The notes: a model not told the origin generated them from the sequence alone. 64,000 nucleotides of DNA from CAYWMD01 sp964458575 (GCA_964458575.1 CAYWMD010000005.1:135258-199257); one strand, 5' to 3'; positions 1 to 9,111 are shown, counted from the stretch's first letter. Numbers and translations are program-made.

Positions 1-1
1 G

Positions 2-490
2 CAACAAGTGGCCGATGCCAACGACCCGATCAAGCGCGCGCGCGGCCGGCGCGGGCTGGAGATGCTCAACCGCATCCAGCGCAACCCGCGCAACGAGGTC
101 AAAATCCACGACGGCGATTTCCCGGAAGAAACCGGCGTGGACGCCAAGCTGGTCCGGCTGGCGCGGAACCTGGGCGCGAAGCTCTTCACGAACGATTTCA
201 ACCTGGGCAAGATCGCCGAGCTGCAAAAAGTCTCCTATGTGAACATGCACGACTTGGCCCGGTCCATGAAGGCCATCCTGCTGCCGGGTGAAACGCTCAC
301 GTTGCGCGTGGTTCGTGAGGGCAAGGACAAGGGGCAGGGCGTGGGTTATCTGCCGGACGGGACGATGGTGGTCGTGAACAACGGTCATTCGCACATCGGT
401 CACCAGGTCGAGGTGCAGGTTCAAAGTCTGCTGCAAACCGGCGCGGGCATCATCGTCTTCGCCGACGTGCGCTCCACGGTCGCGGCTTGA
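2..490 (+). CDS. PIN-TRAM domain protein (YacL-like), 5' end cut by window
   Basis: The reading frame is open from base 2, so this is the C-terminal part of a longer protein; the GTG at 8 is only the first in-window start codon. The opening residues (QQVADANDPIKRARGRRGLE) and the TNDFN motif near residue 64 match the PIN nuclease half of YacL-type proteins, where acidic residues bind metal. From about residue 86 (ILLPGETLTLRVVREGKDKG) the protein reads as a TRAM RNA-binding domain. Family members usually have an N-terminal membrane region, which would lie upstream of the window. The cellular role is not established. It is followed 21 bp later by a zinc-ribbon gene on the same strand. Confidence 0.85.
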   Translation, partial: QQVADANDPIKRARGRRGLEMLNRIQRNPRNEVKIHDGDFPEETGVDAKLVRLARNLGAKLFTNDFNLGKIAELQKVSYVNMHDLARSMKAILLPGETLTLRVVREGKDKGQGVGYLPDGTMVVVNNGHSHIGHQVEVQVQSLLQTGAGIIVFADVRSTVAA

Positions 491-511
491 GGCGGCCAAC
501 CAACCGAAGCC

Positions 512-853
512 ATGAAAAAATGTCGTTACTGCGGACGCAAAAACGCCGACGAGGCAACGTCCTGTTTCGGGTGCGGCACGGCGTTCGTCGCCGAGACCTC
601 GCCGCCCGCCGGTGAAGCCTGTGGCCGCGCGAATCTCGTGACGGTCTCGACCGCCTTCAATCCGGCGGACGCGCAATTGACGCGGTCGCGCCTGGACGCC
701 GCCGGTTTTCACGCGGTCGTGACGAATGAACTGTCGGCCTTGAGCCTCGACGGTTATGCGCTCGCCGCCGGCGGCATCCGCGTGCAGGTGCCCGAAAGTG
801 AAGCCGCCGAAGCCAGGGAATTCCTGGAAGCAGGTGCCGACGTCGCCGAATGA
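512..853 (+). CDS. Zinc-ribbon protein with DUF2007-like signal-transducing domain
   Basis: A 113-residue protein. Cysteines C4, C7, C18 and C21 form a clear zinc ribbon (CRYCGRKN then CFGCG). Residues 45-108 (TVSTAFNPADAQLTRSRLDA, ending in IRVQVPESEAAEAREFL) resemble DUF2007, a small domain of putative signal-transducing proteins in which a short region handles insertions and deletions in copied segments. The stop overlaps the ATG of the next gene (ATGA at 850-853), so translation is probably coupled to the FAD-linked oxidase. The biochemical role is unknown. Confidence 0.75.
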   Translation: MKKCRYCGRKNADEATSCFGCGTAFVAETSPPAGEACGRANLVTVSTAFNPADAQLTRSRLDAAGFHAVVTNELSALSLDGYALAAGGIRVQVPESEAAEAREFLEAGADVAE

Positions 854-2229
854 CTTCCGCCCGACTGCAGCAGCTTCACCGTCTGAAAAGACTTTTGTCC
901 GCGGGTGAAATCAGTTTCGCCCCGAAAACGCTCGAGCACTATGCCGGCGACAAGTGGTTCGCGGCGCATCCACCGGAGGCGGTGACGCGGCCCCGCAGCA
1001 CCAGGTCGGTTGCCACGATCCTGCGTTTCGCCCATCGTCACGGAATCCCCGTGACACCGCGCGGGGCCGGGCACGGTTACGTGGGCGGTTGCGTGCCGGT
1101 GCGCGGCGGCATTGTGCTTTCGCTGGAGCGTCTCAACCGCATTCTGGAAATCCACACCGGCGATTTCGTCGTCGTCACCCAGCCGGGTGTCATCACCAAG
1201 GATTTGCAGACCGCGGTGGAGCAGTTGGGCCTGTTCTATCCGCCTGACCCGGCGAGCCGCGGCGAAAGTTTCATCGGCGGCAATATCGCCACCAACGCGG
1301 GCGGCCCGCGGTGTTTGAAATACGGCGTCACGCGCGACTATGTGCTGGGCCTGGAAGTGGTCCTGGCCGATGGCGCGGTTGTCCGCGTGGGCGGTCGCAC
1401 GCACAAAAACAAAACCGGCTTCGATTTCGCGCGATTGTTCACCGGCTCGGAAGGATTGTTGGGGGTGGTGACGGAGGCGACGTTGAAACTGATTCCGCTG
1501 CCGCCATATCGCGCCGTGCTCGCGGCCGGTTTCAATTCCATGCGCGACGCGGTGCGGGCGTTGCAGGCGGTGTTCGCCGCCGGATTTCTGCCATGCGCCG
1601 CGGAACTGGCGGACCAGTTCACCCTGGCCGCCGCCTACAAACGCACGCAGAGCGAGCGCCTGCGTGGTTGCCGCGCGCACCTGATCCTTGAGCTGGACGG
1701 ACAACGCGAATCCGTCCGCGGCGAACTGGCCCGGGTTGAACGGGTTTTGCGGCGACACCGTCCGCGCTTCGTGGAACGCGGCTTTGGCGCCGCCCAGTGC
1801 GAGGCGGTCTGGAAAATTCGCCGCGAGTTTTCCTATTCGCTGCGGGATACCGGGCTCACCAAGCTCAACGAGGACATCGTGATTCCCCGCGGCCGGCTGG
1901 AAGACCTTTTCGCGTTCACGGCCCGGTTGCAGAAGAAACACGGGCTGCCCGTTGCCTGCTTCGGCCACGCCGGCGACGGCAACATTCATTGCAACGTGAT
2001 GGTGGACTACACACAGCCGGGCGCGAAGCGACGCAGCGAGGCGGCGCTGGATGATTTGTTCCGGCAGGTGCTCGCCTGGGGCGGTTCGATTACCGGCGAA
2101 CACGGCATTGGCCTCGCCAAGAAACGTTGGTGGCCGCTGGCGGTTTCGCCAGCGGCGCGCGCCTTGCATCGCGCCGTGAAAACCGCGCTGGATCCCAAGG
2201 GGATCTTGAACCCGGGAAAATTCACGTAG
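850..2229 (+). CDS. FAD-linked oxidase, GlcD/D-lactate dehydrogenase type
   Basis: A 459-residue protein. The N-terminal half has the FAD_binding_4 fold with TPRGAGHGYVGG near residue 60-85 and GGNIATNAGG near 140; the C-terminal half is an FAD-oxidase_C domain with FGHAGDGNIHCNV near residue 370 and GEHGIGLAKK near 417. This is the arrangement of GlcD, D-lactate dehydrogenase and related 2-hydroxyacid oxidases. No GlcE/GlcF partner genes and no fused FeS domain are visible here, so the substrate cannot be named. The start overlaps the stop of the preceding zinc-ribbon gene by four bases. Confidence 0.88.
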   Translation: MTSARLQQLHRLKRLLSAGEISFAPKTLEHYAGDKWFAAHPPEAVTRPRSTRSVATILRFAHRHGIPVTPRGAGHGYVGGCVPVRGGIVLSLERLNRILEIHTGDFVVVTQPGVITKDLQTAVEQLGLFYPPDPASRGESFIGGNIATNAGGPRCLKYGVTRDYVLGLEVVLADGAVVRVGGRTHKNKTGFDFARLFTGSEGLLGVVTEATLKLIPLPPYRAVLAAGFNSMRDAVRALQAVFAAGFLPCAAELADQFTLAAAYKRTQSERLRGCRAHLILELDGQRESVRGELARVERVLRRHRPRFVERGFGAAQCEAVWKIRREFSYSLRDTGLTKLNEDIVIPRGRLEDLFAFTARLQKKHGLPVACFGHAGDGNIHCNVMVDYTQPGAKRRSEAALDDLFRQVLAWGGSITGEHGIGLAKKRWWPLAVSPAARALHRAVKTALDPKGILNPGKFT

Positions 2230-2299
2230 CGGACGGTTGACTTGGCTGAGAAATTCGGCCTGAATCGGGTCGCGGAACATTCGGGGGATTCCTCGGGTT

Positions 2300-3352
2300 A
2301 TGCGACCGGACCAATGGCAACTCTTCAAAGCCGCCGCCAAACGGCAGAACCGTGGCGGACCGATTCCTTTGGCGCTGATCGTGGATTGCCCGTGGATTCC
2401 GCCGTATTGCGGCGTGGGCATCTGGGATTATTTCTTCGACGTGGAAACCTGGTTTCGGGCCAATGTCAAAGTGCAACGCGACTTTCCCGACGTCATCTGG
2501 TTTCCTTCCTGGTGGTCGGAGGTCGGCATGGGCGCTGAACCCTCGGCGCTCGGCCCGCGCCTGCGGTTCAATCGCGCCCGTGTGCCGGATGTGGAGCCGC
2601 TGCCATTTCCCATCGAGCGGCTCGACGAGTTGACGATGCCCGATCCGAAGACGGACGGCTTCATGGCCCTGTGCCTGTATCGTTACGAGAAGCTCAAGCA
2701 ACGCATCGCCGGCGAAGGCTTCACGATTCCGGTCGTCGCCGCGCGCGGGCCGCTGACCATCGCGTCGTTTTTCCGCGGCGTCACGGAGTTGATGACCGAC
2801 TTGGTGGACGAGCCGGAACGGGCGCTGCGGCTGTTGAGCATGGCCACGGACCTCGGCATCGGCTGGCTCAAGGCCCAGGCCGAGGTCATTGGCCCGGGCG
2901 TGGAAGGCATTCTGGTGCTCGACGACATCAGCGGGTTCATCGGCCGGAAACATTACCTGCAATTCGCGCATCCGTTTTTCAAGCGGATGTGCGACGCGTT
3001 TCCGCCGGATTGGGTGAAGGTGCTGCACAACGACGCGAACGTCTCGGCGTGCATTGACCTGGTTCCGGACGCGGGCTTCGACGTGTTGAATTGGGGACTC
3101 GAGACGAGCATGACCCGGGCGTGTGAAAAAGTCAGTGGCCGCCTGACGCTCATGGGCAACGTGCCGCCGCTCGACCTCGGCGCGCGCGGCACACCGGAAC
3201 AGAATTACGCGGCGGCCATGCGAGCCATGCAGGAGGCGGGCGATCATCCGTTGATTCTGTCCTGGGCCGGCGCGACCACCACGGGAATCTCGCCGGAGAA
3301 CGTCCGCGCTTTGGAACGCGCCGCGCGGGATTTCAATCGCAGCCGGCGTTAG
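2300..3352 (+). CDS. Uroporphyrinogen decarboxylase-family protein (UroD fold)
   Basis: A 350-residue protein with the overall pattern of the UroD/MtaA superfamily: an ending of the type GDHPLILSWAGATTTGISPENV, and an internal HNDANVS segment near residue 240 followed by DVLNWG, which in this superfamily forms part of the substrate pocket. It lacks the RQAGR start of true HemE and begins instead with a Trp- and Pro-rich segment, so it is more likely a methyltransferase-like or catabolic homologue than the haem enzyme. The start at 2300 is 70 bp after the oxidase stop. Its stop codon overlaps the stop of the convergent gene at 3349 by four bases. Confidence 0.72.
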   Translation: MRPDQWQLFKAAAKRQNRGGPIPLALIVDCPWIPPYCGVGIWDYFFDVETWFRANVKVQRDFPDVIWFPSWWSEVGMGAEPSALGPRLRFNRARVPDVEPLPFPIERLDELTMPDPKTDGFMALCLYRYEKLKQRIAGEGFTIPVVAARGPLTIASFFRGVTELMTDLVDEPERALRLLSMATDLGIGWLKAQAEVIGPGVEGILVLDDISGFIGRKHYLQFAHPFFKRMCDAFPPDWVKVLHNDANVSACIDLVPDAGFDVLNWGLETSMTRACEKVSGRLTLMGNVPPLDLGARGTPEQNYAAAMRAMQEAGDHPLILSWAGATTTGISPENVRALERAARDFNRSRR

Positions 3353-4380
3353 TCCATTGACCCCGCTGGCGAGAAGGCGCGCGTGACCACCCGGCCGTGC
3401 CAGACCAGTTGACCGTTCCGGAGACCGGCGCACGCGGCGCGATCTGGAGGACGATACTCGAAGCGGAAGCGCGCGGAGGAGTCATCGCGCAGATCTGTCA
3501 GCGACCTGGTTTCCTCCTCGGTTTTGGAGCCCGGCACCGGACCACGGACAAACCAGTCCGGGTCGTGGAAGCTGACATGGATGGTGTGGATTTCGCCAGG
3601 CTTCAGCACAATTATGTGGTCCGCTCCTAGTGCTTTTTGTGGCGCGTTGGAACGGATCCAATGCCAATGTACCTCGCCCCATTGCGTGTCTGGCAACAAT
3701 GCAAGTGAACCACCCGGCACATCCACAACCGCAAGGTCGTTCGTGCTGGCGTTGAGGAGTTGCACCCTGGCCCCAATCGGCTGGCGGCCGCGTGACCCGT
3801 TGGTTTCGCCCAGTGGGGCGGTTGCGAGTTCCAGCCCAATGCCCAGTGCGCACTCTCGATGTCCTTTTAAAACCGCCAAACCCCGTGAATTGACTGCCAC
3901 CGCCATTTCCAGCGGCACTTGAATCGCTTGGCGCGCTTGTCGCCGCTCGAATCCCAATGCCGCGCCCTGCTCCATGAAGTAAGCCTCCAAGCCGTAGCGC
4001 ACGGATACTTGCGATCCCCAGAAAGGCTCGGTTCGACCGCCAATGAACAGCCCTCCGTCCGGTCGGCGGTCCGACAAAGCCGTGAGATCCGCCATCCCGG
4101 CTTCATTCGTACGGAGCCATGCGTAAACCTTCATGTCACGCGGCAACATTTCAGGCGCGTTTGTCCCGGCCAACGTCCCGCGACACAGCCAGCGCGGTAC
4201 GCGGGAAATCTCATAGCTCAGACGAACGTAGTCGCCGCGCATCACGTCGCGCGGGTCAACTGGCGCGGTGCGCAGATAAATCGTCAGGCCGTTGCGCAGA
4301 ACCCACTCTCGCTCCCCTGCCATGAAGGCCAGCACGGCCACTTGAAGCACAACCACGATGATCGACCAGCGGGTCTTCAT
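3349..4380 (-). CDS. GDYXXLXY-motif membrane-anchored protein
   Basis: A 343-residue protein with a single N-terminal hydrophobic helix (IIVVVLQVAVLAFMAGE) and then the family motif: G49-D50-Y51, L54 and Y56 (RGDYVRLSY). GDYXXLXY proteins are commonly encoded beside DUF2157/DUF4401 membrane proteins, as here. A second GDYXXL-like block is not obvious; the C-terminal half contains a region suggestive of a beta-rich extracytoplasmic domain. The start overlaps the stop of the upstream DUF2157 gene (ATGA), so the pair is probably an operon. The function of the family is not known to me. Confidence 0.82.
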   Translation of the reverse strand: MKTRWSIIVVVLQVAVLAFMAGEREWVLRNGLTIYLRTAPVDPRDVMRGDYVRLSYEISRVPRWLCRGTLAGTNAPEMLPRDMKVYAWLRTNEAGMADLTALSDRRPDGGLFIGGRTEPFWGSQVSVRYGLEAYFMEQGAALGFERRQARQAIQVPLEMAVAVNSRGLAVLKGHRECALGIGLELATAPLGETNGSRGRQPIGARVQLLNASTNDLAVVDVPGGSLALLPDTQWGEVHWHWIRSNAPQKALGADHIIVLKPGEIHTIHVSFHDPDWFVRGPVPGSKTEEETRSLTDLRDDSSARFRFEYRPPDRAACAGLRNGQLVWHGRVVTRAFSPAGSMD

Positions 4381-5711
4381 GAAACGACCTCCCGAGCGCG
4401 ACGCCGCGCACGCATGAACAGAATTCCCTCGGTGAAAAGCACTCCGCCCACGGCCAGAAACACAAGTCCGCGCACCAATAAATTCTCAAATAGATCGAAG
4501 TAACGTGCAATCGCCAGCGCTGTGAACAGCAGAGAACCGAGCACCGTCGGCTGTACCAACCCTTGCCGGCATCCGCGTGACATCCACGCGGCTGACAATG
4601 CCAGAAATACCAGGTTGAACACCCCCGCAACGGTCGAATGTTCCTGCAACAACTCAGTCAGGCAGATCAGTTGCAGCCAAAGTGCCGTGAGCGGTAGAAG
4701 CCACTCCTCGAACGACGTGAAATAAGCCGGTGATCGCCCTTTGCCGCGCTGGGCCGACTCCGCTACGATCGGCACCCACGGCAGCATCGCTGCGGCCAAG
4801 GCGCCCCATGCATAGGTCAGCACCCAAACGCGTGGTGACTGGGTGTGTTGCGGTTGCGTCATCCAATTGAGCAGATCGTCCTGCAGGTCGGAGAAAGTCA
4901 ACAGATACAGGCTCACCAGGAATCCAAGCCAACCAAAGAATTCCCAAACCGCCGCACCTTGGACGAAGTGTTCGAAACGGCGACATAGCTTGCCTGCCGC
5001 CACAAAGGCCACCGCGAGATTCAGGCAGACCGGCAACACAAGGCCACCTTGCAGTGCGCCCGCAGTTGCCAAAATGCTCACATTAAACCCGGCCAGCACG
5101 AAAACCAGCAGGAGTCGTGAACGCAACCGCCAGGCCAGTCCTCCCACTGCCAATAAAATCAGGAACGGGGCAAGATGCATCGGGCGGTCAAATCCCCACG
5201 CCTCGCTGCATCCCCAGACGCATAAGAGCACCACCGAGAGAATACCCTGCGCAATAGATGGCATCGCCCAAGCCAGCGCAAGCGCACCGAGCGCCCACAG
5301 CAGGAAACCATTAGGGAAATGCTCTTCAATGTGGTAAATCTGCGCCACGAGCCAGATACCCGCGCCATAGAGCATCGTGCCCAGCAAGGTCAGCGCTTCA
5401 CCCAGGGGCCGCTGCCAATCCCTCCGCACCGCCAGCCGAAGCCCGGCCCCGTGCGACGCCAGAATGGAAAGGAAAATCACTCCCAGTTTGCCGCTTTTTG
5501 GAATTGCATGCCAGTTGTAGGCGAACAACAGGATGATCCCTAGACCAAACACCACCGCGCCCAGGCCCGCAAAGATGATCGTGCCCCACGGTGGACTGCT
5601 CCTCAGTTCTGGGTACCGTTGGCGGATTTGTCCGGCCTGCTCCGAGGAAAGGACGCCGTCGGCAACCCATGCCGCCAGTTGCTCGTGCAGCCATCGAACG
5701 TGTTTGCTCAT
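4377..5711 (-). CDS. DUF2157 polytopic membrane protein
   Basis: A 444-residue protein. The N-terminal cytoplasmic segment (SKHVRWLHEQLAAWVADG, then SSEQAGQIRQRYPE) is typical of DUF2157, followed by about ten hydrophobic helices beginning at IIFAGLGAVVFGLGIILLF. The frame is open to 5795, but the ATG at 5711 is preferred: it begins at the conserved domain and has GAGG about ten bases upstream, while the extension would run almost to the rsmI stop. Its stop overlaps the start of the GDYXXLXY gene. DUF2157-GDYXXLXY pairs recur in many bacteria; the function is unknown. Confidence 0.83.
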   Translation of the reverse strand: MSKHVRWLHEQLAAWVADGVLSSEQAGQIRQRYPELRSSPPWGTIIFAGLGAVVFGLGIILLFAYNWHAIPKSGKLGVIFLSILASHGAGLRLAVRRDWQRPLGEALTLLGTMLYGAGIWLVAQIYHIEEHFPNGFLLWALGALALAWAMPSIAQGILSVVLLCVWGCSEAWGFDRPMHLAPFLILLAVGGLAWRLRSRLLLVFVLAGFNVSILATAGALQGGLVLPVCLNLAVAFVAAGKLCRRFEHFVQGAAVWEFFGWLGFLVSLYLLTFSDLQDDLLNWMTQPQHTQSPRVWVLTYAWGALAAAMLPWVPIVAESAQRGKGRSPAYFTSFEEWLLPLTALWLQLICLTELLQEHSTVAGVFNLVFLALSAAWMSRGCRQGLVQPTVLGSLLFTALAIARYFDLFENLLVRGLVFLAVGGVLFTEGILFMRARRRAREVVS

Positions 5712-5795
5712 GCAACTCGATCCTCGTGCCAACTTATCCGCAGCCACTATGGTCATCTTGCCCTGGCAAGCCAAGATGAATTCGCGTGCCGGCAA

Positions 5796-6491
5796 TCACG
5801 TTTCCCCGCCAGCCACCATCACCACAAACTCTCCTTTCAAACTGCGTTTGCTCGCGATTTCGAGCAGCGACGCCGGTTTGCCGCGGAGAAATTCCTCAAA
5901 CTTCTTCGTGAGTTCACGGGCCAGCACCACCTGGCGCTCGGGGAATATTTCATTCAGCTCGGTCAGCAGTTTTTCGATGCGAAAGGGTGATTCGTACAAC
6001 ACCAGCGTTCCTTCAAAACTCTTCAACGATTCCAACTTGTTCCTTCGCTGCCCGGATTTGTGCGGCAGGAAACCGATGAAATGGAACTCGTCCGTCGGTA
6101 AACCGCTCGCGGTGAGTCCGGCCACCAGCGCGCACGGCCCCGGCACGGCTTCGACGCGCAGCCCCGCGGCAATCGCCGCCTTGACGACGCGCTCGCCCGG
6201 ATCGCTAATGCCCGGGCTGCCGGCGTCCGTGACGAGCGCGACCTTCTCGCCGCGCCGCAGCCGTTCGATGATTTCCTCGCTGCGCTTCGCCTCGTTGAAC
6301 TGGAAGTAGCTCAACAGCGGTTTGGAGATGCCGAAGTGTTTCAGGAGTTGGCCAGTGCGGCGCGTGTCCTCCGCGGCAACGACGTCGCACTCGCGCAGCA
6401 CGCGCAGGGCGCGCAGCGTGATGTCTTCGAGGTTGCCGATGGGCGTGGCGACGAGATACAGGGTGGCCGGTTGCAGCGCGGGCAATTCCAT
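5796..6491 (-). CDS. rsmI: 16S rRNA (cytidine-1402-2'-O)-methyltransferase RsmI
   Basis: A 231-residue tetrapyrrole-methylase-fold enzyme that methylates the ribose of C1402 in 16S rRNA using S-adenosylmethionine. Diagnostic blocks: LVATPIGNLEDITLRALRVL at residues 13-32, AEDTRRTGQLLKHFGI, VTDAGSPGISDPGE near residue 88-101, and LYESPFRIEKLL. It ends at KGEFVVMVAGGET, so it lacks the roughly 50-residue C-terminal domain present in the E. coli enzyme; many bacteria have this short form. The downstream DUF2157 gene starts about 85 bp further on. Confidence 0.93.
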   Translation of the reverse strand: MELPALQPATLYLVATPIGNLEDITLRALRVLRECDVVAAEDTRRTGQLLKHFGISKPLLSYFQFNEAKRSEEIIERLRRGEKVALVTDAGSPGISDPGERVVKAAIAAGLRVEAVPGPCALVAGLTASGLPTDEFHFIGFLPHKSGQRRNKLESLKSFEGTLVLYESPFRIEKLLTELNEIFPERQVVLARELTKKFEEFLRGKPASLLEIASKRSLKGEFVVMVAGGET

Positions 6492-6563
6492 GGCGCTAAC
6501 TTACCGGGGCAATCCGGCGAGACAAGGCCACAATCGTTTCCCGCGGGAACATCCGGCCTCAAA

Positions 6564-7856
6564 TCAAAAGCGAAAGCCCGCCGACACAAACACCGCGTGG
6601 CTGATGAAATCATACGTTCCGTCCGCCAGTCCATCCACGGTGGGCACCGGTTGGGATGGCGGAACGCTGCCGCTCACCTGGCGGTTCGGGCCGTATCCGA
6701 GTTGATAGGCCACGTCGAAATCGAACCGCCGGCCCTTGTGCCCGACACCGATGCTGAAGAAATGCCGGTCCATGTCCACGGTGGTGGGAAGGTAATAATC
6801 GTCCGGCACTGAGTTTTCGTTGAAAACATAGCCGGCGCTCACGTGCCATCCCTTGTCGAAATAGCGTGTCACGCCGAATTCGTACATCCAGCTCGCGTCC
6901 CATTTCAAGGTCACGGGGATGTTTTGCGGCCATTGATTCAGGTACGGCGGCCAGCCGCCCGCGGGCGTCGCCTGGCGGATGGTGGTCGAGCCGAAACGGC
7001 TCCAACCCGTGTAGTCCGCGTCAAACTCGAAGTTCCATTTCGGCGTCGGCCGATACGAAATGCCGAAGACCGCCGTCAGCGGGAAATTAAAATCCGTTTC
7101 CGCTGCCAGGCGCGTTTCGGGAATTTGAACCTGCCGATCGAACTCGGTGTGGCCTTCGCAGGTCACCGTGGTCGTGCTGCGGAAGCAGGCGCCGAGCGAC
7201 ACCTGCTCGTGCGGCTGCCACAGCGCGCCCAGGTTGTAGCCGACGCTCCAGCCGTCGCCGGTGAAGCGAAAGTTGTCGTGCAGGACCGGGTTTTGGAACC
7301 GCCGCAAGCCTTGCTCCATTTCCATGTTTGCATAATTCACCATGACTCCGCCGCCGATAGACAATGTGGGTGATAGTTTGAAGGCGATCACCGGATTGAT
7401 GGTCAGGTACTGGAGCGAGCCTTTCAGAGCCACCGCGCGGAAGCCGGTGTCCTGCGGCCAGCTCACATCGCCCCCGTAGGGCGCGTAAACTCCGAGGCCG
7501 AGGCTCACCGCGGATCCGGCGGGGGTGTAGGCGTAAAAGAAATTCGGTGCCGCCGCGTAATTCTGATCCAGGTGATAGGTCCTGCCGGCGTTGGGGGCGT
7601 TGCCGGGCGGGCGATAAGTCGGGTCGAAATAGATTCCGTAAACGCCACCGCGGACATTGTTGCCTTCGAGTTGCGTGATGCCGGCCGGATTGTAGTAGAT
7701 GGCGGAGGGGTTGTCGGCCGTGGCGACAAACGCCTCCCCGCGGGCGCTGGCGAAACCATCCTGGCTGGCGATGCGCAGCCCGTTTGCGAAAAGGGGAGCG
7801 GGCAGGCTGAGCATGAGAATGCCCAGGACCAGTTTCATTGCGCTATCTCGGTTCAT
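6564..7856 (-). CDS. FadL/OmpP1/TodX-type outer membrane transport protein
   Basis: A 430-residue outer-membrane beta-barrel protein. A signal peptide (MKLVLGILMLSLPAPLFANG, starting at the internal Met 7) is followed by the FadL hallmark: GFASARGEAFVATADNP and SAIYYNPAG near residues 33-60. The remainder alternates polar and aromatic strands and ends in VFVSAGFRF, a terminal aromatic residue as expected for Bam-assembled barrels. The family moves long-chain fatty acids or other hydrophobic compounds through the outer membrane; the substrate is not predictable. Translation could start at 7856 or at the Met at 7838. Confidence 0.88.
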   Translation of the reverse strand: MNRDSAMKLVLGILMLSLPAPLFANGLRIASQDGFASARGEAFVATADNPSAIYYNPAGITQLEGNNVRGGVYGIYFDPTYRPPGNAPNAGRTYHLDQNYAAAPNFFYAYTPAGSAVSLGLGVYAPYGGDVSWPQDTGFRAVALKGSLQYLTINPVIAFKLSPTLSIGGGVMVNYANMEMEQGLRRFQNPVLHDNFRFTGDGWSVGYNLGALWQPHEQVSLGACFRSTTTVTCEGHTEFDRQVQIPETRLAAETDFNFPLTAVFGISYRPTPKWNFEFDADYTGWSRFGSTTIRQATPAGGWPPYLNQWPQNIPVTLKWDASWMYEFGVTRYFDKGWHVSAGYVFNENSVPDDYYLPTTVDMDRHFFSIGVGHKGRRFDFDVAYQLGYGPNRQVSGSVPPSQPVPTVDGLADGTYDFISHAVFVSAGFRF

Positions 7857-7907
7857 TGTTTGCGCGATACGGGTTCAACCCACTGACGAAACGCCACAGG
7901 TACGCAG

Positions 7908-7960
7908 GCCGGGCGCGCTTGAGCAAGCCTGTTTAACGCGGAACTCCCGGCGCGCCCGGC
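7908..7960. repeat. Inverted repeat between the fadL-like and SGNH-like genes
   Basis: GCCGGGCGCGC at 7908-7918 is exactly complementary to GCGCGCCCGGC at 7950-7960, separated by 31 bases. It lies between two divergent genes. It has no T-run and so does not look like an intrinsic terminator; it may be a repeat remnant or an operator. Confidence 0.5.
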
Positions 7961-8015
7961 GCGCGCTTTTGGCCGCGCACTTTACTTTGTTTACCTTGCA
8001 GGACAATTTACCACC

Positions 8016-9095
8016 GTGGAAAATCGGGTCCGATGCGCGTTGAGCGTCTGCTGGTTTGCCTTCGTCGGTGTTTCGGCGCAGGCGGCGTTCAGTTCGCTGT
8101 ATGTTTTCGGCGACGGCGTGAGCACGACCACCAACAACCTGCAGGGTGGGTCGTTGTATTATTACGGCCAGCGCTATTGTAATGGCCGGGTTTGGGTCGA
8201 GGTGCTGGCCGAGCGGCAGGGAATGAACTACGAGTCGAACAAGAACTGGTCCTATTTCGGCCATTACAGTTCCGACCTCGTCGCCAACATCAACAAGTTC
8301 ACCAACGCCCCGGATGCGTCCACCGCGCTGTTCGTCATCTGGGTCGCCAACGCCGATTTCGTTTTTAACATCAACACCTACCCCACGAACAACACCATCG
8401 CCTGGAGCAACGCCGTGAACCTGTCCGTGACCAACCATTGGCGGGCCATCACGAATTTGTACGCGAAGGGCGCGCGCACCCTGGTCATGCCCAACGCGGT
8501 GGATTTGATGAAAGTGCCGGCTTACGTTTACACGCCCGCGCCCAACAAGAGTTTTGTCCGGCAAAGGATCGTTGATTTCAACACGGCCTTGGGCGGGATG
8601 CTGCTGCAGGCGAGGAATTCGTTTTCGAATCTGACGATCCACGTGCCGGACTATTTCTCACTGCTGGACAACATGGTGACCAACGCTGCTGCCTATGGTT
8701 TGACCAACGCGCTGCTCGCCGGTCAAAGCGTCGCCGCCCTGGGCGATCCGGCGTTGGCGAACTATTCGACGAACGGGCCGGGCACAAACCACATTTTCTG
8801 GGACGACCTGGATCCCACGGCCAAAGCCCACGCGGTGCTCGCGGATGTGACTCAACAACTCATTTCGCCCGTCCGCTTCAGCAGCATCACTTCGCTGGGT
8901 GCAACGAACCGTCTGGTCGTGGCGAACGTGCCGGTGGGGCGGGACGGCTACGTGGAAACGGGCACGAACCTGGTCACTTGGACAGTTTTGCAACCATTTG
9001 ACAGCACCAACACAACCCAGGCGGTGTTGCTTCCCAAAACCGACCCGTTCCGGTTCTATCGTCTGCGCTTTCCGTTGTCGTGGTCCTGGCCTTGA
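8016..9095 (+). CDS. SGNH/GDSL hydrolase-like secreted protein with altered catalytic motifs
   Basis: A 359-residue protein with a signal peptide (cleavage probably after VSAQA). Residues 27-280 align by motif order with GDSL lipase/hemolysin-type enzymes: LYVFGDGVSTTTN, WVEVLAERQG, WVANADFVFN and FWDDLDPTAKAH. However, the nucleophile position of the usual GDS is glycine here (G32-D33-G34), and the His of the usual DxxHPT block is Asp (D263-D-L-D266-P-T). A His remains at 272. The protein may be catalytically inactive or use a shifted site. The last 75 residues (ending PFRFYRLRFPLSW) resemble C-terminal segments seen in other secreted proteins of this genome. Confidence 0.72.
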   Translation: MENRVRCALSVCWFAFVGVSAQAAFSSLYVFGDGVSTTTNNLQGGSLYYYGQRYCNGRVWVEVLAERQGMNYESNKNWSYFGHYSSDLVANINKFTNAPDASTALFVIWVANADFVFNINTYPTNNTIAWSNAVNLSVTNHWRAITNLYAKGARTLVMPNAVDLMKVPAYVYTPAPNKSFVRQRIVDFNTALGGMLLQARNSFSNLTIHVPDYFSLLDNMVTNAAAYGLTNALLAGQSVAALGDPALANYSTNGPGTNHIFWDDLDPTAKAHAVLADVTQQLISPVRFSSITSLGATNRLVVANVPVGRDGYVETGTNLVTWTVLQPFDSTNTTQAVLLPKTDPFRFYRLRFPLSWSWP

Positions 9096-9111
9096 GTGGC
9101 CAAGCTCCCGA

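Noticed and set aside
754..2421. 555-codon minus-strand open frame over the GlcD-type gene
   Set aside because: Antisense shadow of a clear FAD-linked oxidase gene.
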